Under the pieces are notes generated by a model. That model made no database searches and was not told where the DNA came from. It saw nothing but the letters and a program-made list of their open reading frames with translations. This document shows positions 29,920 through 38,539 of a DNA stretch of 64,000 nt, in pieces. Numbering within the stretch: position 1 is the stretch's first letter; every line of letters starts with the position of its first letter. The position numbers and the translations under genes are program-made. Location of the stretch: the NCBI GenBank assembly GCA_905206805.1, contig CAJLIR010000002.1, positions 1-64,000 on the forward strand. The letters run 5' to 3'. This DNA is from an uncultured Caryophanales bacterium (GTDB lineage: Bacteria > Bacillota_I > Bacilli_A > RF39 > UBA660).

Positions 29920-30600
29920 ATGAATCAGTTTGCACGATTAGAAATTTTAGTTGGTAACGATAATGTTGAAAAAATAAAAAGTACGAGTGTTTTAGTAATT
30001 GGACTTGGTGGAGTTGGAAGTTTTGCTTTAGAATCTTTAGTAAGGAATGGTGTTGGAAATATAATAATTGTCGATGCCGATACAGTTGATATAACGAATT
30101 TGAATAGGCAATTAATGACTTGTCACGATAACATTGGATCTTATAAAACTGATGTATGGGAAAAAAGAATTCATGGTATAAACCCAGAATGTAAAGTTAC
30201 AAAAGTTACGGAGTTTATTACATCAGAAAACATTTCTTTATTATTTTCGTGGAAATTTGATTATATTATAGATGCTTGTGATACAATAAGTGTTAAGAAA
30301 GAATTGATTCGAGAATCAAAAAAGAGAGGTATAAAGTTAATTTCTGCAATGGGAACAGGATTTAAGATGGATCCTAGTCGTTTAAAAATAACCGATGTTT
30401 CTAAAACATCTTATGATCCTATTGCGGCTATTATTAGAAAAATGGTTAGAGATGAAAAAATTAAAGGAAAAGTAATGGTTGTTTCCAGTGATGAACAGCC
30501 TATTAAGAGTACTTCTAAAACAATAGGTTCTGCTTGCATTGTTCCTTCAGTTGCTGGTCTTTTGTGTGCAAGTTACGTAATCAATGATATTTTGAGGTGA
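29920..30600 (+). CDS. tcdA: tRNA threonylcarbamoyladenosine dehydratase TcdA
   Basis: 226 residues. An E1/ThiF/MoeB-like fold with the nucleotide-binding segment VLVIGLGGVGSFALESLVRNG, the acidic IIVDADTVDITNLNRQL, and IIDACDTISVKKELI. TcdA uses ATP to cyclise t6A37 to ct6A in tRNAs. The C-terminal Cys-containing segment (GSACIVPSVAGLLCA) fits the family. A TATAAT box lies at 29899-29904, after the 6S terminator. The next gene begins 4 bases after its TGA stop. Confidence 0.9.
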   Translation: MNQFARLEILVGNDNVEKIKSTSVLVIGLGGVGSFALESLVRNGVGNIIIVDADTVDITNLNRQLMTCHDNIGSYKTDVWEKRIHGINPECKVTKVTEFITSENISLLFSWKFDYIIDACDTISVKKELIRESKKRGIKLISAMGTGFKMDPSRLKITDVSKTSYDPIAAIIRKMVRDEKIKGKVMVVSSDEQPIKSTSKTIGSACIVPSVAGLLCASYVINDILR

Positions 30601-30604
30601 AAAA

Positions 30605-31138
30605 ATGAAAAATGAATTATTAAAAATTATAAAATCATTTTCTGGAAATGTTTTTACATTGGGTATTACAGATAAAGATATTATAGATAGTATTCAAAGC
30701 AACTCAAATATTGATCATTTTCTTATGTTAAACATTAATAAAAAAATAGAATATGATGAATCTATAAATTATAAGCCAGTTAAGAATGTAAAAATTAAAA
30801 AAATTAAGAAGAAAAATAAAAGAAAAAAAATAGATTTTACTTTATGTGAAATTAGTGATTGCAAGGCACACTTTAAAACATTTATAAATGATACCATTTA
30901 TTTTACTAAGAAGAAAGTTTATTATTATGGTAAAACGGATGAATATGATTTAGATGATTTAATAAAAAAGTATCGTAGATATAATGTAATCATTACTATA
31001 ACTAAATATAGTGATGAATTTATATTAGAAATTGATACTAGTTGTGCTAAAACAAATAAAATAAAATCAATTTTTTATAGAATTATTGATTCTATTTCCA
31101 GTTTTTTTGATTTTTTAACAGATTTTTTATTAAGTTAG
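30605..31138 (+). CDS. Uncharacterised basic protein between tcdA and rsmE
   Basis: 177 residues in the tcdA-rsmE operon. The middle carries a strong positive patch (KIKKIKKKNKRKK, about 63-75), followed by a beta-rich half and a C-terminal hydrophobic or amphipathic helix (IIDSISSFFDFLTDFLLS) that could touch the membrane. No motif is recognised. RNA binding is a guess based on charge and on neighbours that modify tRNA and rRNA. Confidence 0.55.
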   Translation: MKNELLKIIKSFSGNVFTLGITDKDIIDSIQSNSNIDHFLMLNINKKIEYDESINYKPVKNVKIKKIKKKNKRKKIDFTLCEISDCKAHFKTFINDTIYFTKKKVYYYGKTDEYDLDDLIKKYRRYNVIITITKYSDEFILEIDTSCAKTNKIKSIFYRIIDSISSFFDFLTDFLLS

Positions 31139-31147
31139 GTGGTATTT

Positions 31148-31861
31148 ATGCAACGATATTTTGCACGTGAAAAAATTGATAATAAATTTATTTTAAATAA
31201 CGATGATTTATATCATATTCGTACTGTAATGAGAATGAATGAATCAGATAAAATTGAGGTTGTGTATAACCATCAAGTATATATTTGTTCACTTCATAAT
31301 GTTAATAATGATATTATAATTGAGATTTCTGAAATGCAACCGGATATTTTAAAAAATGAAGTTGAAATAGTTTTAGCAATACCTATTTTAAAAGAGCAAA
31401 AAATGGATTATATTTTACAAAAAAGTACGGAACTTGGTGTAAGTAAAATAATACCTTTTATAGCTTCAAGAAGTGTTGTTAAATTAAATAGCGATAAAGA
31501 AGAAAGTAGAATTTTGAGATGGCAAAAAATTTGTAAGGAAGCAAGTGAGCAGTCAAAAAGAGTTGATATTCCTATTGTAACAAGAGTAAAAACAATAAAA
31601 GATTTAAAGAATTTTGAGGGGAGAAAATTTGTTTGCTCTACAAAAAAAGATGTAAATAACATCAAAATGTTTTTGCAAAAACATACTAGTTGTGATAAAC
31701 TGTTATTAGTGATAGGTCCCGAGGGTGGTCTAGCAAATAATGAAGAGGATTATTTGGTTAGTGTTGGATTTATTCCAGTATCCTTAGGGAATAGAATAAT
31801 GCGTGTTGAAACAGCGCCATTATTTATCCTTAGTGTTATTAATTATGAAATGATGGAGTGA
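31148..31861 (+). CDS. rsmE: 16S rRNA (uracil-1498 N3)-methyltransferase RsmE
   Basis: The ATG at 31148 follows AGGTGG and is preferred to an in-frame GTG at 31139. 237 residues. The N-terminal PUA-like part contains HIRTVMRMNESDKIEVV. The SPOUT knot includes AIPILKEQKMDYILQKSTELG, VIGPEGGLANNE and the C-terminal SLGNRIMRVETAPLFILSVI. It methylates U1498 of 16S rRNA using S-adenosylmethionine. Confidence 0.92.
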   Translation: MQRYFAREKIDNKFILNNDDLYHIRTVMRMNESDKIEVVYNHQVYICSLHNVNNDIIIEISEMQPDILKNEVEIVLAIPILKEQKMDYILQKSTELGVSKIIPFIASRSVVKLNSDKEESRILRWQKICKEASEQSKRVDIPIVTRVKTIKDLKNFEGRKFVCSTKKDVNNIKMFLQKHTSCDKLLLVIGPEGGLANNEEDYLVSVGFIPVSLGNRIMRVETAPLFILSVINYEMME

Positions 31862-31865
31862 TATT

Positions 31866-32864
31866 ATGGGTAGTATTATTAATGCAATAATAAGTAATGA
31901 TTTATTGTTTTATGGAATAATAGTTTTTCTAATTGTTGGAGTTATTCTTTTATTTATGTATTTACATCATAAAAAATTTATTGATTTATTAGAAGAAGAA
32001 ATTGAGTTTACAAAAGTTGATGATGAAAAAATTAATGAGAGTTTACAAAATTTAGCAGAAGTTAGCAATGTAGAAAAAATTGTTAAAGATGAACCAAAAT
32101 TGGAAGAAATTGATTCTCAAATAGATGGTAAGTCAGCAATAGAAAAAATCATGAATGAAAATATCAGTGAAAAAGAAAAAATCGAAGCAGTAGAAGATAC
32201 TAAAGTAGAGAATGTAGTAGAACAAAAATCAGAAAATAAAAAATTTGAAAATGTTAATAAAGTTGAAGAAAAAGAACCTGAACAAAAATCTGAATTAGAA
32301 TTAATGCTTGAAAAAATGCAACATGATTTAGAAGAACAAAAAGAAAAAGACGCTGTTGCAATATTTGAACAAGAACAAGAAGAAAAATCGATTATTAGTT
32401 ATAAAGAATTATTAGAAAGAAAAAGCGAATTAACAAATTCTTTATTATTAAACGATGAAAGATTTGAAAATGAGCCAACTATTGTTGAAGATAATGATTC
32501 GTATGCTAATTATGCCGATTTAATTGAAGAAAAAGAACCTTCTTTAACTGATAATTATATTAAACTTGTAGATAATGTTAATGATACTATTAGTATAGAT
32601 AAGGCTTTAGATGAAAATGAAAATAAGAAAAATGGTTCTAAAAAATTTGTAACAACTGATTTTATCTCTCCAGTATTTGGCAGAAGAAAAGCAGAATTTG
32701 ACTATCCAAAAGTTCCAAATTTTAAAGAAATGATGATGAAGAAGGAAAAAACTAATGAATATGATTTAGAGGCTACTTTAAATTTAGAACCTTTAGCTGA
32801 ACAAATGAAAAAAGATGATGCATTTTTAAGTGCTTTGAAAGAATTTAGAAAAAATTTAGAATAG
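31866..32864 (+). CDS. Membrane-anchored acidic protein with a conserved-looking C-terminal motif
   Basis: 332 residues. One membrane helix (about 11-33) is followed by about 220 acidic, repeat-poor and probably disordered or coiled-coil residues rich in Glu and Lys. Near the end is a compositionally distinct block, TDFISPVFGRRKAEFDYPK (about 260-280), then a short helix. Such a block at the end of a flexible tail looks like a peptide ligand for a partner protein, perhaps in division or envelope assembly, but this is inference. A terminator overlaps its stop. Confidence 0.6.
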   Translation: MGSIINAIISNDLLFYGIIVFLIVGVILLFMYLHHKKFIDLLEEEIEFTKVDDEKINESLQNLAEVSNVEKIVKDEPKLEEIDSQIDGKSAIEKIMNENISEKEKIEAVEDTKVENVVEQKSENKKFENVNKVEEKEPEQKSELELMLEKMQHDLEEQKEKDAVAIFEQEQEEKSIISYKELLERKSELTNSLLLNDERFENEPTIVEDNDSYANYADLIEEKEPSLTDNYIKLVDNVNDTISIDKALDENENKKNGSKKFVTTDFISPVFGRRKAEFDYPKVPNFKEMMMKKEKTNEYDLEATLNLEPLAEQMKKDDAFLSALKEFRKNLE

Positions 32865-32883
32865 GCCTTTGGTCTATTTTTTT
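32860..32883 (+). terminator. Intrinsic terminator overlapping a stop codon
   Basis: AATAGGCC pairs with GGTCTATT (one G-T) around TTT, followed by further T. The TAG stop of the preceding gene lies in the left arm. Confidence 0.65.
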
Positions 32884-32894
32884 GGAGGTAAAAA

Positions 32895-34184
32895 ATGAAT
32901 TTTTATATTTATACGTTAGGATGTAAGGTAAATACTTATGAATCAAGTGTTATTGCTTCACTTATGAAAAAAAACGGTTTTAATGAAGCCGCTAGTAGTG
33001 ATGAAAAATCCGATATATATATAATTAATACTTGTACTGTAACTAATACAGCTGGAAATAAATCATTAAAAATGATAAGACAAGCCTATAGAAAAAACAA
33101 TGACGCTATTATTGTGGTAGTTGGATGTTTGTCACAAGTAGAAAGTAAAATGGTAAGTGAGTTACCAGGAGTTTCTATTGTACTTGGCAATAAAAATAAA
33201 AGTAAAGTTGTTAATTATATAAAAGAATTTATGGAAACAAGAAAGCAAATTATTGATATATATGATTTAGATAAAGTTGATTTTGAATGTATGAAATTAG
33301 ACAATTTTGATAAAACTAGGGCTTTTGTTAAAATTCAGGATGGATGCAACAACTTTTGTTCATATTGTATTATTCCTTATACTAGGGGTGACGTAAGAAG
33401 TAAAAAGAGGGAAGATGTTTTATCAGAGATAGAATCATTAGTTTCATTAGGTCATAAAGAAATTGTTTTAACAGGTATTCATACTGGTCATTATGGCAGT
33501 GACTTAGAAAACTATGATTTTGCTGATTTATTATCGGAAATAGTAAAAATTAAATCTTTAGAAAGAGTAAGAATTTCATCTATTGAGATAACTGAAATAG
33601 ACGATAAAGTATTAGATGTAATTAAATCTAGTAAAGTAATAGTTGATCACATTCATATTCCTTTACAATCAGGATGTACTAAAACATTAAAAGATATGAA
33701 TCGTAAATATGATATAGAATATTTTAAAAATAAAATAGCAAAAATAAGGAGTATTAGACCAGAAATTTCTATTACGACAGATGTTATTGTTGGTTTTCCA
33801 GGTGAAACAGAAGATGATTTTAAAACTACAGTAGAAAATATAAAAGAAATTAATTTTTCAAAAATTCACGTTTTCCCATATTCTGTAAGAAAAGGTACAA
33901 AAGCAGAATTTATGGATAATCAAGTTAGTGAAAATGTAAAAAAAGAACGTGTTAAAGTTTTATTAGAATTGTCAAAAGAATTAGAAATAAATTATATGAA
34001 TAAATTTTTAAATAGAAAAGTTATTTTTATTCCAGAAGTATTTAAAGATTCTTATTTAATAGGTCATACTGGTAATTATCTTTTAATTAAGGCAAATGGC
34101 AATAAAAACTTATTAAATACCGATACTAGTGCGATTATTAAAAAAATAGATTATCCATATTGTATAGCTGATATTTGTAAATAA
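32895..34184 (+). CDS. mtaB: tRNA t6A37 methylthiotransferase MtaB
   Basis: 429 residues, with GGAGG upstream. It begins MNFYIYTLGCKVNTYES; the CKVN form is typical of MtaB rather than MiaB. The N-terminal UPF0004 domain carries further Cys (INTCTVTN, VGCLSQ). The radical SAM domain has CNNFCSYCIIPYTRG (CX3CX2C), and the TRAM-like C-terminus is about 70 residues. It adds a methylthio group to t6A37 in tRNAs reading ANN codons, so it and TcdA both act on t6A37. Confidence 0.93.
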   Translation: MNFYIYTLGCKVNTYESSVIASLMKKNGFNEAASSDEKSDIYIINTCTVTNTAGNKSLKMIRQAYRKNNDAIIVVVGCLSQVESKMVSELPGVSIVLGNKNKSKVVNYIKEFMETRKQIIDIYDLDKVDFECMKLDNFDKTRAFVKIQDGCNNFCSYCIIPYTRGDVRSKKREDVLSEIESLVSLGHKEIVLTGIHTGHYGSDLENYDFADLLSEIVKIKSLERVRISSIEITEIDDKVLDVIKSSKVIVDHIHIPLQSGCTKTLKDMNRKYDIEYFKNKIAKIRSIRPEISITTDVIVGFPGETEDDFKTTVENIKEINFSKIHVFPYSVRKGTKAEFMDNQVSENVKKERVKVLLELSKELEINYMNKFLNRKVIFIPEVFKDSYLIGHTGNYLLIKANGNKNLLNTDTSAIIKKIDYPYCIADICK

Positions 34185-34196
34185 TAGGGATTTAAA

Positions 34197-36398
34197 ATGG
34201 CAAATTTTATTAAAGGAAACTATAAAAGAACAATTTTTTCAACTGATAAGGGTTATATGGTTGGCCTTTTTAAAATTAAAGAAACAAATGATCACGATAT
34301 GGAAGATTTTATTGGAAAACAAATAACATTTACAGGTTTTTTTGAACAATTAAATGAAAATGATTTATATGTTTTTTATGGTGAGGTAGTTAATCATCCT
34401 AAATATGGTGTACAATATCAAGTAAAAGAATATGAAAGATTAAAACCAGCTGGAAGGGATGGAATTATTGAATTTTTATCAAGTGATTTATTTCCTGGAA
34501 TAGGTTTTAAAATGGCTACAAAAATTGTCGAAAAATTAGGAGAAAATGCCCTTGATTTAATTATTCAAGATGAAAAAACTTTATTACTTGTTAAAGGTTT
34601 AAATGCAGAAAAGAGAAAAATGATTTATGAAACTTTAATAAATTACGAGGATAGTCATAAGACAATTGTTTATTTGACTGAATTAGGATTCTCAATGCGT
34701 GATAGTTTATTAATATATAATAAATATAAAACAAGTACAATAATGCAGATTGAAAATGATATTTATCAAATTATTGATGATATAGATGAAATTTCATTTT
34801 TAAAGGTTGATGAAATTGCTAAAAATATAAATATACCTTTTGATTCTGAAAAGCGAATTAAAGCATCTATAATTTATATTATGAACAATTTAACTTTTAA
34901 TAATGGAGATACTTATTTTTTGATAGATGAATTATTTGCAGAATTGTTTTCATTTTTAGGATTTAAAATTTCTATTGAACTATTAAAGCAATATTTAGAA
35001 GAACTACATTATGAAGATAAGATCGTTATAATAAATGAAAAATATTATTTAAAAAGTATTTATGATGCAGAAATAAATATATGTGAAAAACTTAAATATT
35101 TAAATAAAAAAAGAAAAGTTAAAAATGATAATTTAAGTATAAAATTAGAGGAATTAGAAAAAATTAATAATATAACTTATAATGAAAAACAAAAAGAAGC
35201 GATAATTGAATCATTAGAAAATAATATTACAATTATCACAGGTGGACCTGGAACTGGTAAAACAACAATTATAAAAGCAATAGTAGATTTATATCAATTA
35301 ATAAATAATTATAGTGATACACAAATGATAGATAAAATTTCACTTTTAGCGCCAACCGGAAGGGCAAGTAAAAGATTAAGTGAGTCAACAAATTTTAAAG
35401 CTACTACTATTCATAGATTTTTAAAATGGAATAAAGAAAATAATTCATTTGGAGTTAATGAATATAATAAGGATTATAGTAAACTTATAATTGTTGATGA
35501 AGTGAGTATGCTTGATATTAATATATTTGATAGCTTATTAAAAGGATTAACTAATGATATTAAATTGATTTTAGTAGGTGATTATAATCAGTTACCGAGT
35601 GTTGGACCAGGACAAGTTTTAAAAGATTTAGTAATGAGTAATGTATTTAAAACTATATATTTAAGTCTTTTGTATCGTCAAAAGGAAAATTCATATATAA
35701 ATACATTAGCGTATGAAATAAAAGAAAATAATTTAACAGATTTTTTAACTACAAAAGACGATTATACATTTTTAAATTGTTCAAGTAAAAGTATAAGAAA
35801 AAATTTACATACATTGTGTGAACAAATTATATCAAAATGTTATGACTCTAAAGATTTTCAAGTTATGGCTCCTATGTATTATGGCGAGGCTGGAATTGAC
35901 GTATTAAATCAAGAATTACAAAGTATTTTTAATCCACCAGATATTTCAAAAAAAGAAATTAAAATTGGTAATATCATTTATAGAGAAAATGATAAAGTTT
36001 TAGAACTTACAAATGTTCCGGATGAAAATATTTATAATGGTGATATTGGATTTATAAAAAAAATTATTGATGCTAGCGAAAGTGAAAGTAAAAAAACTGA
36101 AATTTATATTGATTTTTATGGAAATGTTGTAAAATTTTTACCAAAAGATTTTGCCTTAATAAAACATGGTTATGCAGTTAGTATTCATAAATCTCAAGGA
36201 AGTGAATTTCAAGTAGTAGTAGTTATATTAAGTATGTCACATAAAAGAATGCTTTATAGAAAGCTTATTTATACAGCCGTTACAAGAGCAAAGAAAAAAT
36301 TAATTTTACTTGGTGAAGAAGAAGCATTTAGGTATGCAGTGTGTAATGATAATGAATATATTAGAAAAACAACATTATTAGACAATTTAGTTGAATAA
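34197..36398 (+). CDS. recD2: ATP-dependent helicase RecD2
   Basis: 733 residues. The N-terminal part carries helix-hairpin-helix repeats (FPGIGFKMATKIVEKLGENA), a feature separating RecD2 from RecBCD RecD. The helicase core has Walker A GGPGTGKTT (about 353), LLAPTGRASKRLSE, Walker B-like LIIVDEVSMLD, LVGDYNQLPSVGPGQVL and the C-terminal AVSIHKSQGSEFQVVV with YTAVTRAKKKLIL. A 5'-3' helicase in replication and repair. No recB or recC is near. Confidence 0.93.
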   Translation: MANFIKGNYKRTIFSTDKGYMVGLFKIKETNDHDMEDFIGKQITFTGFFEQLNENDLYVFYGEVVNHPKYGVQYQVKEYERLKPAGRDGIIEFLSSDLFPGIGFKMATKIVEKLGENALDLIIQDEKTLLLVKGLNAEKRKMIYETLINYEDSHKTIVYLTELGFSMRDSLLIYNKYKTSTIMQIENDIYQIIDDIDEISFLKVDEIAKNINIPFDSEKRIKASIIYIMNNLTFNNGDTYFLIDELFAELFSFLGFKISIELLKQYLEELHYEDKIVIINEKYYLKSIYDAEINICEKLKYLNKKRKVKNDNLSIKLEELEKINNITYNEKQKEAIIESLENNITIITGGPGTGKTTIIKAIVDLYQLINNYSDTQMIDKISLLAPTGRASKRLSESTNFKATTIHRFLKWNKENNSFGVNEYNKDYSKLIIVDEVSMLDINIFDSLLKGLTNDIKLILVGDYNQLPSVGPGQVLKDLVMSNVFKTIYLSLLYRQKENSYINTLAYEIKENNLTDFLTTKDDYTFLNCSSKSIRKNLHTLCEQIISKCYDSKDFQVMAPMYYGEAGIDVLNQELQSIFNPPDISKKEIKIGNIIYRENDKVLELTNVPDENIYNGDIGFIKKIIDASESESKKTEIYIDFYGNVVKFLPKDFALIKHGYAVSIHKSQGSEFQVVVVILSMSHKRMLYRKLIYTAVTRAKKKLILLGEEEAFRYAVCNDNEYIRKTTLLDNLVE

Positions 36399-36425
36399 TA
36401 TTTTAAATTTAGTTAATTATATTAA

Positions 36426-36441
36426 TGTGCATATTTGCACA
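36426..36441. repeat. Short palindrome upstream of a small gene
   Basis: TGTGCA-TATT-TGCACA between recD2 and the 50-aa gene. No T-run follows, so it is not a standard terminator. It could be an operator or an mRNA hairpin, but the evidence is only the symmetry. Confidence 0.35.
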
Positions 36442-36472
36442 AAGTCATATTATTTAGCTGAGAGGTGATATT

Positions 36473-36625
36473 ATGAAACTAGGTAAGGATATTGCACTTA
36501 TGGCTATGGGTGCAGGTGCTGTTTTAGCATATCAAAAATATAGTAAACCTATAATGAAAGCAGTTGATAATACTGCCAAAAAAGCAATCAAAAAAGCAAA
36601 TGATAAGCTAGAAGATATGATGTAA
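36473..36625 (+). CDS. 50-residue protein with an N-terminal hydrophobic helix (YrzQ/DUF3918-like?)
   Basis: The ATG follows GAGAGGTGA with good spacing and the gene ends just before a strong terminator. The product starts MKLGKDIALMAMGAGAVLAYQ, a short Gly/Ala-rich hydrophobic helix, and then becomes basic and amphipathic (KKAIKKANDKLEDMM). In Bacillus a comparably small YrzQ-type gene lies in the recD2 region, so that family is a candidate. Resemblance to YtxH-type proteins is also possible. Confidence 0.6.
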   Translation: MKLGKDIALMAMGAGAVLAYQKYSKPIMKAVDNTAKKAIKKANDKLEDMM

Positions 36626-36627
36626 AG

Positions 36628-36653
36628 AATAAAAACCCTTAGGGGTTTTTATT
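36628..36653 (+). terminator. Strong intrinsic terminator
   Basis: AATAAAAACCC pairs with GGGTTTTTATT around a four-base loop (TTAG), followed by T-rich sequence. Confidence 0.8.
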
Positions 36654-36712
36654 GTTTTAGTTTATTTTTTTTTATAAATATGTTAAAATGAATTTAGAAT
36701 TGAGGTAATGAT

Positions 36713-37156
36713 ATGAAAAAAGGATTTACGTTAGCTGAACTTTTAGCTGTTATAGTTATTTTAGGGCTTTTAGCTTTAATTGCTGTACCAGTTGTATTAA
36801 ATAAAATTAAATCTACAAAAGAAGATTTATATAATAATCAAATTGAAATGATTAAATCTGGCGCTATTAGTTACGTTACTAGTGAAATTACACATTTAAA
36901 ATCTGATTCACCATTTTATACACCTGTTACAAATCATACAAGGGTAACTATTACAAAAACTTTAAGTGAATTACAAAATGATGGGTTTTTAGACGAAAAT
37001 ATTTTAAATCCACTTTGTGATGGAAGTGACAAATATTTTTCTCCTTTAGAAACTAAAATTGAAATTATTTATGATGGTAGAGAATTTTCTTATGAAGTAT
37101 CAAGTACTGGTAATTTACGTGAAAGTTGCACTGCGAAAATTGATAGGGGGAATTAA
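36713..37156 (+). CDS. Type IV prepilin-like protein (ComGC/PilA type)
   Basis: 147 residues, GAGGTAAT upstream. The start MKKGFTLAELLAVIVILGLL is a class III prepilin leader: a short basic stretch, Gly before the cleavage site, Phe at +1 and Glu at +5, then a hydrophobic helix. The rest is a small head domain with a Cys pair (C near 106 and near 140) that could form a disulfide loop. The peptidase at 28018 would process it. Probable major or minor pilin of a competence or adhesion pilus. Confidence 0.88.
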   Translation: MKKGFTLAELLAVIVILGLLALIAVPVVLNKIKSTKEDLYNNQIEMIKSGAISYVTSEITHLKSDSPFYTPVTNHTRVTITKTLSELQNDGFLDENILNPLCDGSDKYFSPLETKIEIIYDGREFSYEVSSTGNLRESCTAKIDRGN

Positions 37157-37158
37157 AT

Positions 37159-37833
37159 TTGAATAATAAATCAAAAATAATATTAGGTTGTATATTAATT
37201 ATTTTATATATAACTTTAATATTTTATAATAATAATATTGAAGTTTTTAAAAATACTAAGTTAAATGAAACAAATAAAATTGAAAAAATACTAAAAAAAT
37301 TAGATTATGGAAATAATGATTTTTCTTTTGATATTTCTCATAATACCTTGAATATTAAATATAATGTAGAATTGTATAACTATAAAACATTAGAAAAAAA
37401 TTCCTCATATTTATTTTATTTAGTTAATGATTTAGAAAACATAAATTTTAATATTGATGAAATTGAATATAGTTTTAATTATAATGATATTTCTTTGATA
37501 TATAACAATTTTAAAAAATTTAAAATTTCCGATATAGAAAAACGTTATAATGATAAGAATTTTAAGAATCTTTATTTAGGAAATATAAATGGTAATGTTG
37601 ATTTATTTGATTTATCTGATTTATGTATAGAAGAATATAAAGAATTTTATGAAGACGATAATTATAAATACTATATTACTTGTTCATCTTTAGATGATAT
37701 AATAGTGATTGTAGATAATGAATCATATAAATTAATAGATGCTTTAAACAATGATGTAATTTCTATAGATGATTTATTTAAAATCAATGTTAAATTGAAA
37801 AAGGAAACAAAAAATAATGAAAATTCTAATTAG
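37159..37833 (+). CDS. Single-pass membrane protein of the pilin operon
   Basis: 224 residues from a TTG start preceded by AGGGGG at good spacing, 2 bases after the prepilin stop. One N-terminal membrane helix (about 6-23) carries an Asn/Asp/Lys-rich outer domain with a Cys pair near 155-173. No prepilin leader is seen (no Gly-Phe...Glu pattern). It may be a minor pilus-assembly factor by position. The final 17 bases overlap the next gene. Confidence 0.6.
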   Translation: MNNKSKIILGCILIILYITLIFYNNNIEVFKNTKLNETNKIEKILKKLDYGNNDFSFDISHNTLNIKYNVELYNYKTLEKNSSYLFYLVNDLENINFNIDEIEYSFNYNDISLIYNNFKKFKISDIEKRYNDKNFKNLYLGNINGNVDLFDLSDLCIEEYKEFYEDDNYKYYITCSSLDDIIVIVDNESYKLIDALNNDVISIDDLFKINVKLKKETKNNENSN

Positions 37834-38497
37834 CGATTTTGATCATACTTTTTTTGACGATAATTATTTAAAAAATATTGAACTTGTAAATAAATTTGTA
37901 AGTGAAGGAAACATGTTTGTTATAGCAACAGGTAGAAGTATTAATAATTTAAATATTGATATAATAGATTATAAAATTAATTATAGTTATTTAATTTGTA
38001 GTGATGGAGCATCAATTTATGATAATAAACATAATAATATATATACTTGTAATATAGACGCAAATTTAATTAATCCTATTTGTAATTTATTAGAAAGTGA
38101 TTCAAATATTACACTTACATTAATAGAAAATGATAATTTTGTAAGTGGTACTGTTGCTAATTCGATAGCCGGAAAATTTATAGATAAGGTTAAGTGTGAG
38201 AGTTTGGTAAAAAAATTAAACAAATTATTTCCAACAATAAACTCATATTTAAGTGATAATTATATTAATATAAGAAATAAAAAAGTATCAAAGTACGAAG
38301 GTATTAAATTTTTAATTGATAATTATAATTTAGATAGTGAAAAAATTTATACTATTGGTGATAGTATTAATGACAAGGAAATGTGCAAAAATTTTAGTAG
38401 TTTTTCATTTTATAATGCAGACGAAAGTGTAAAAATTGTTAGTAATACTATTTTAGAAAATTTTGAAGAAGCTATAAAATTATTGATGAAAAAATAA
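37817..38497 (+). CDS. HAD-family phosphatase (Cof-like, subfamily IIB)
   Basis: 226 residues. Motif I is ISDFDHTFFDD (Asp nucleophile near residue 6), motif II is VIATGRS, and the acidic motif IV is TIGDSINDKEMCKNF; CSDGASIYD is typical of Cof proteins. These hydrolyse phosphate from small molecules such as sugar phosphates or flavin mononucleotide. Its position between two pilin-type genes is probably incidental. No substrate can be assigned. Confidence 0.88.
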   Translation: MKILISDFDHTFFDDNYLKNIELVNKFVSEGNMFVIATGRSINNLNIDIIDYKINYSYLICSDGASIYDNKHNNIYTCNIDANLINPICNLLESDSNITLTLIENDNFVSGTVANSIAGKFIDKVKCESLVKKLNKLFPTINSYLSDNYINIRNKKVSKYEGIKFLIDNYNLDSEKIYTIGDSINDKEMCKNFSSFSFYNADESVKIVSNTILENFEEAIKLLMKK

Positions 38498-38539
38498 TAG
38501 TGGTTTATATTTAGAATGAATAAGAGGAGTTATATAAAA

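Noticed and set aside
36426..36441. Terminator of recD2
   Set aside because: The palindrome TGTGCA-TATT-TGCACA has no T-run after it; listed only as a repeat.
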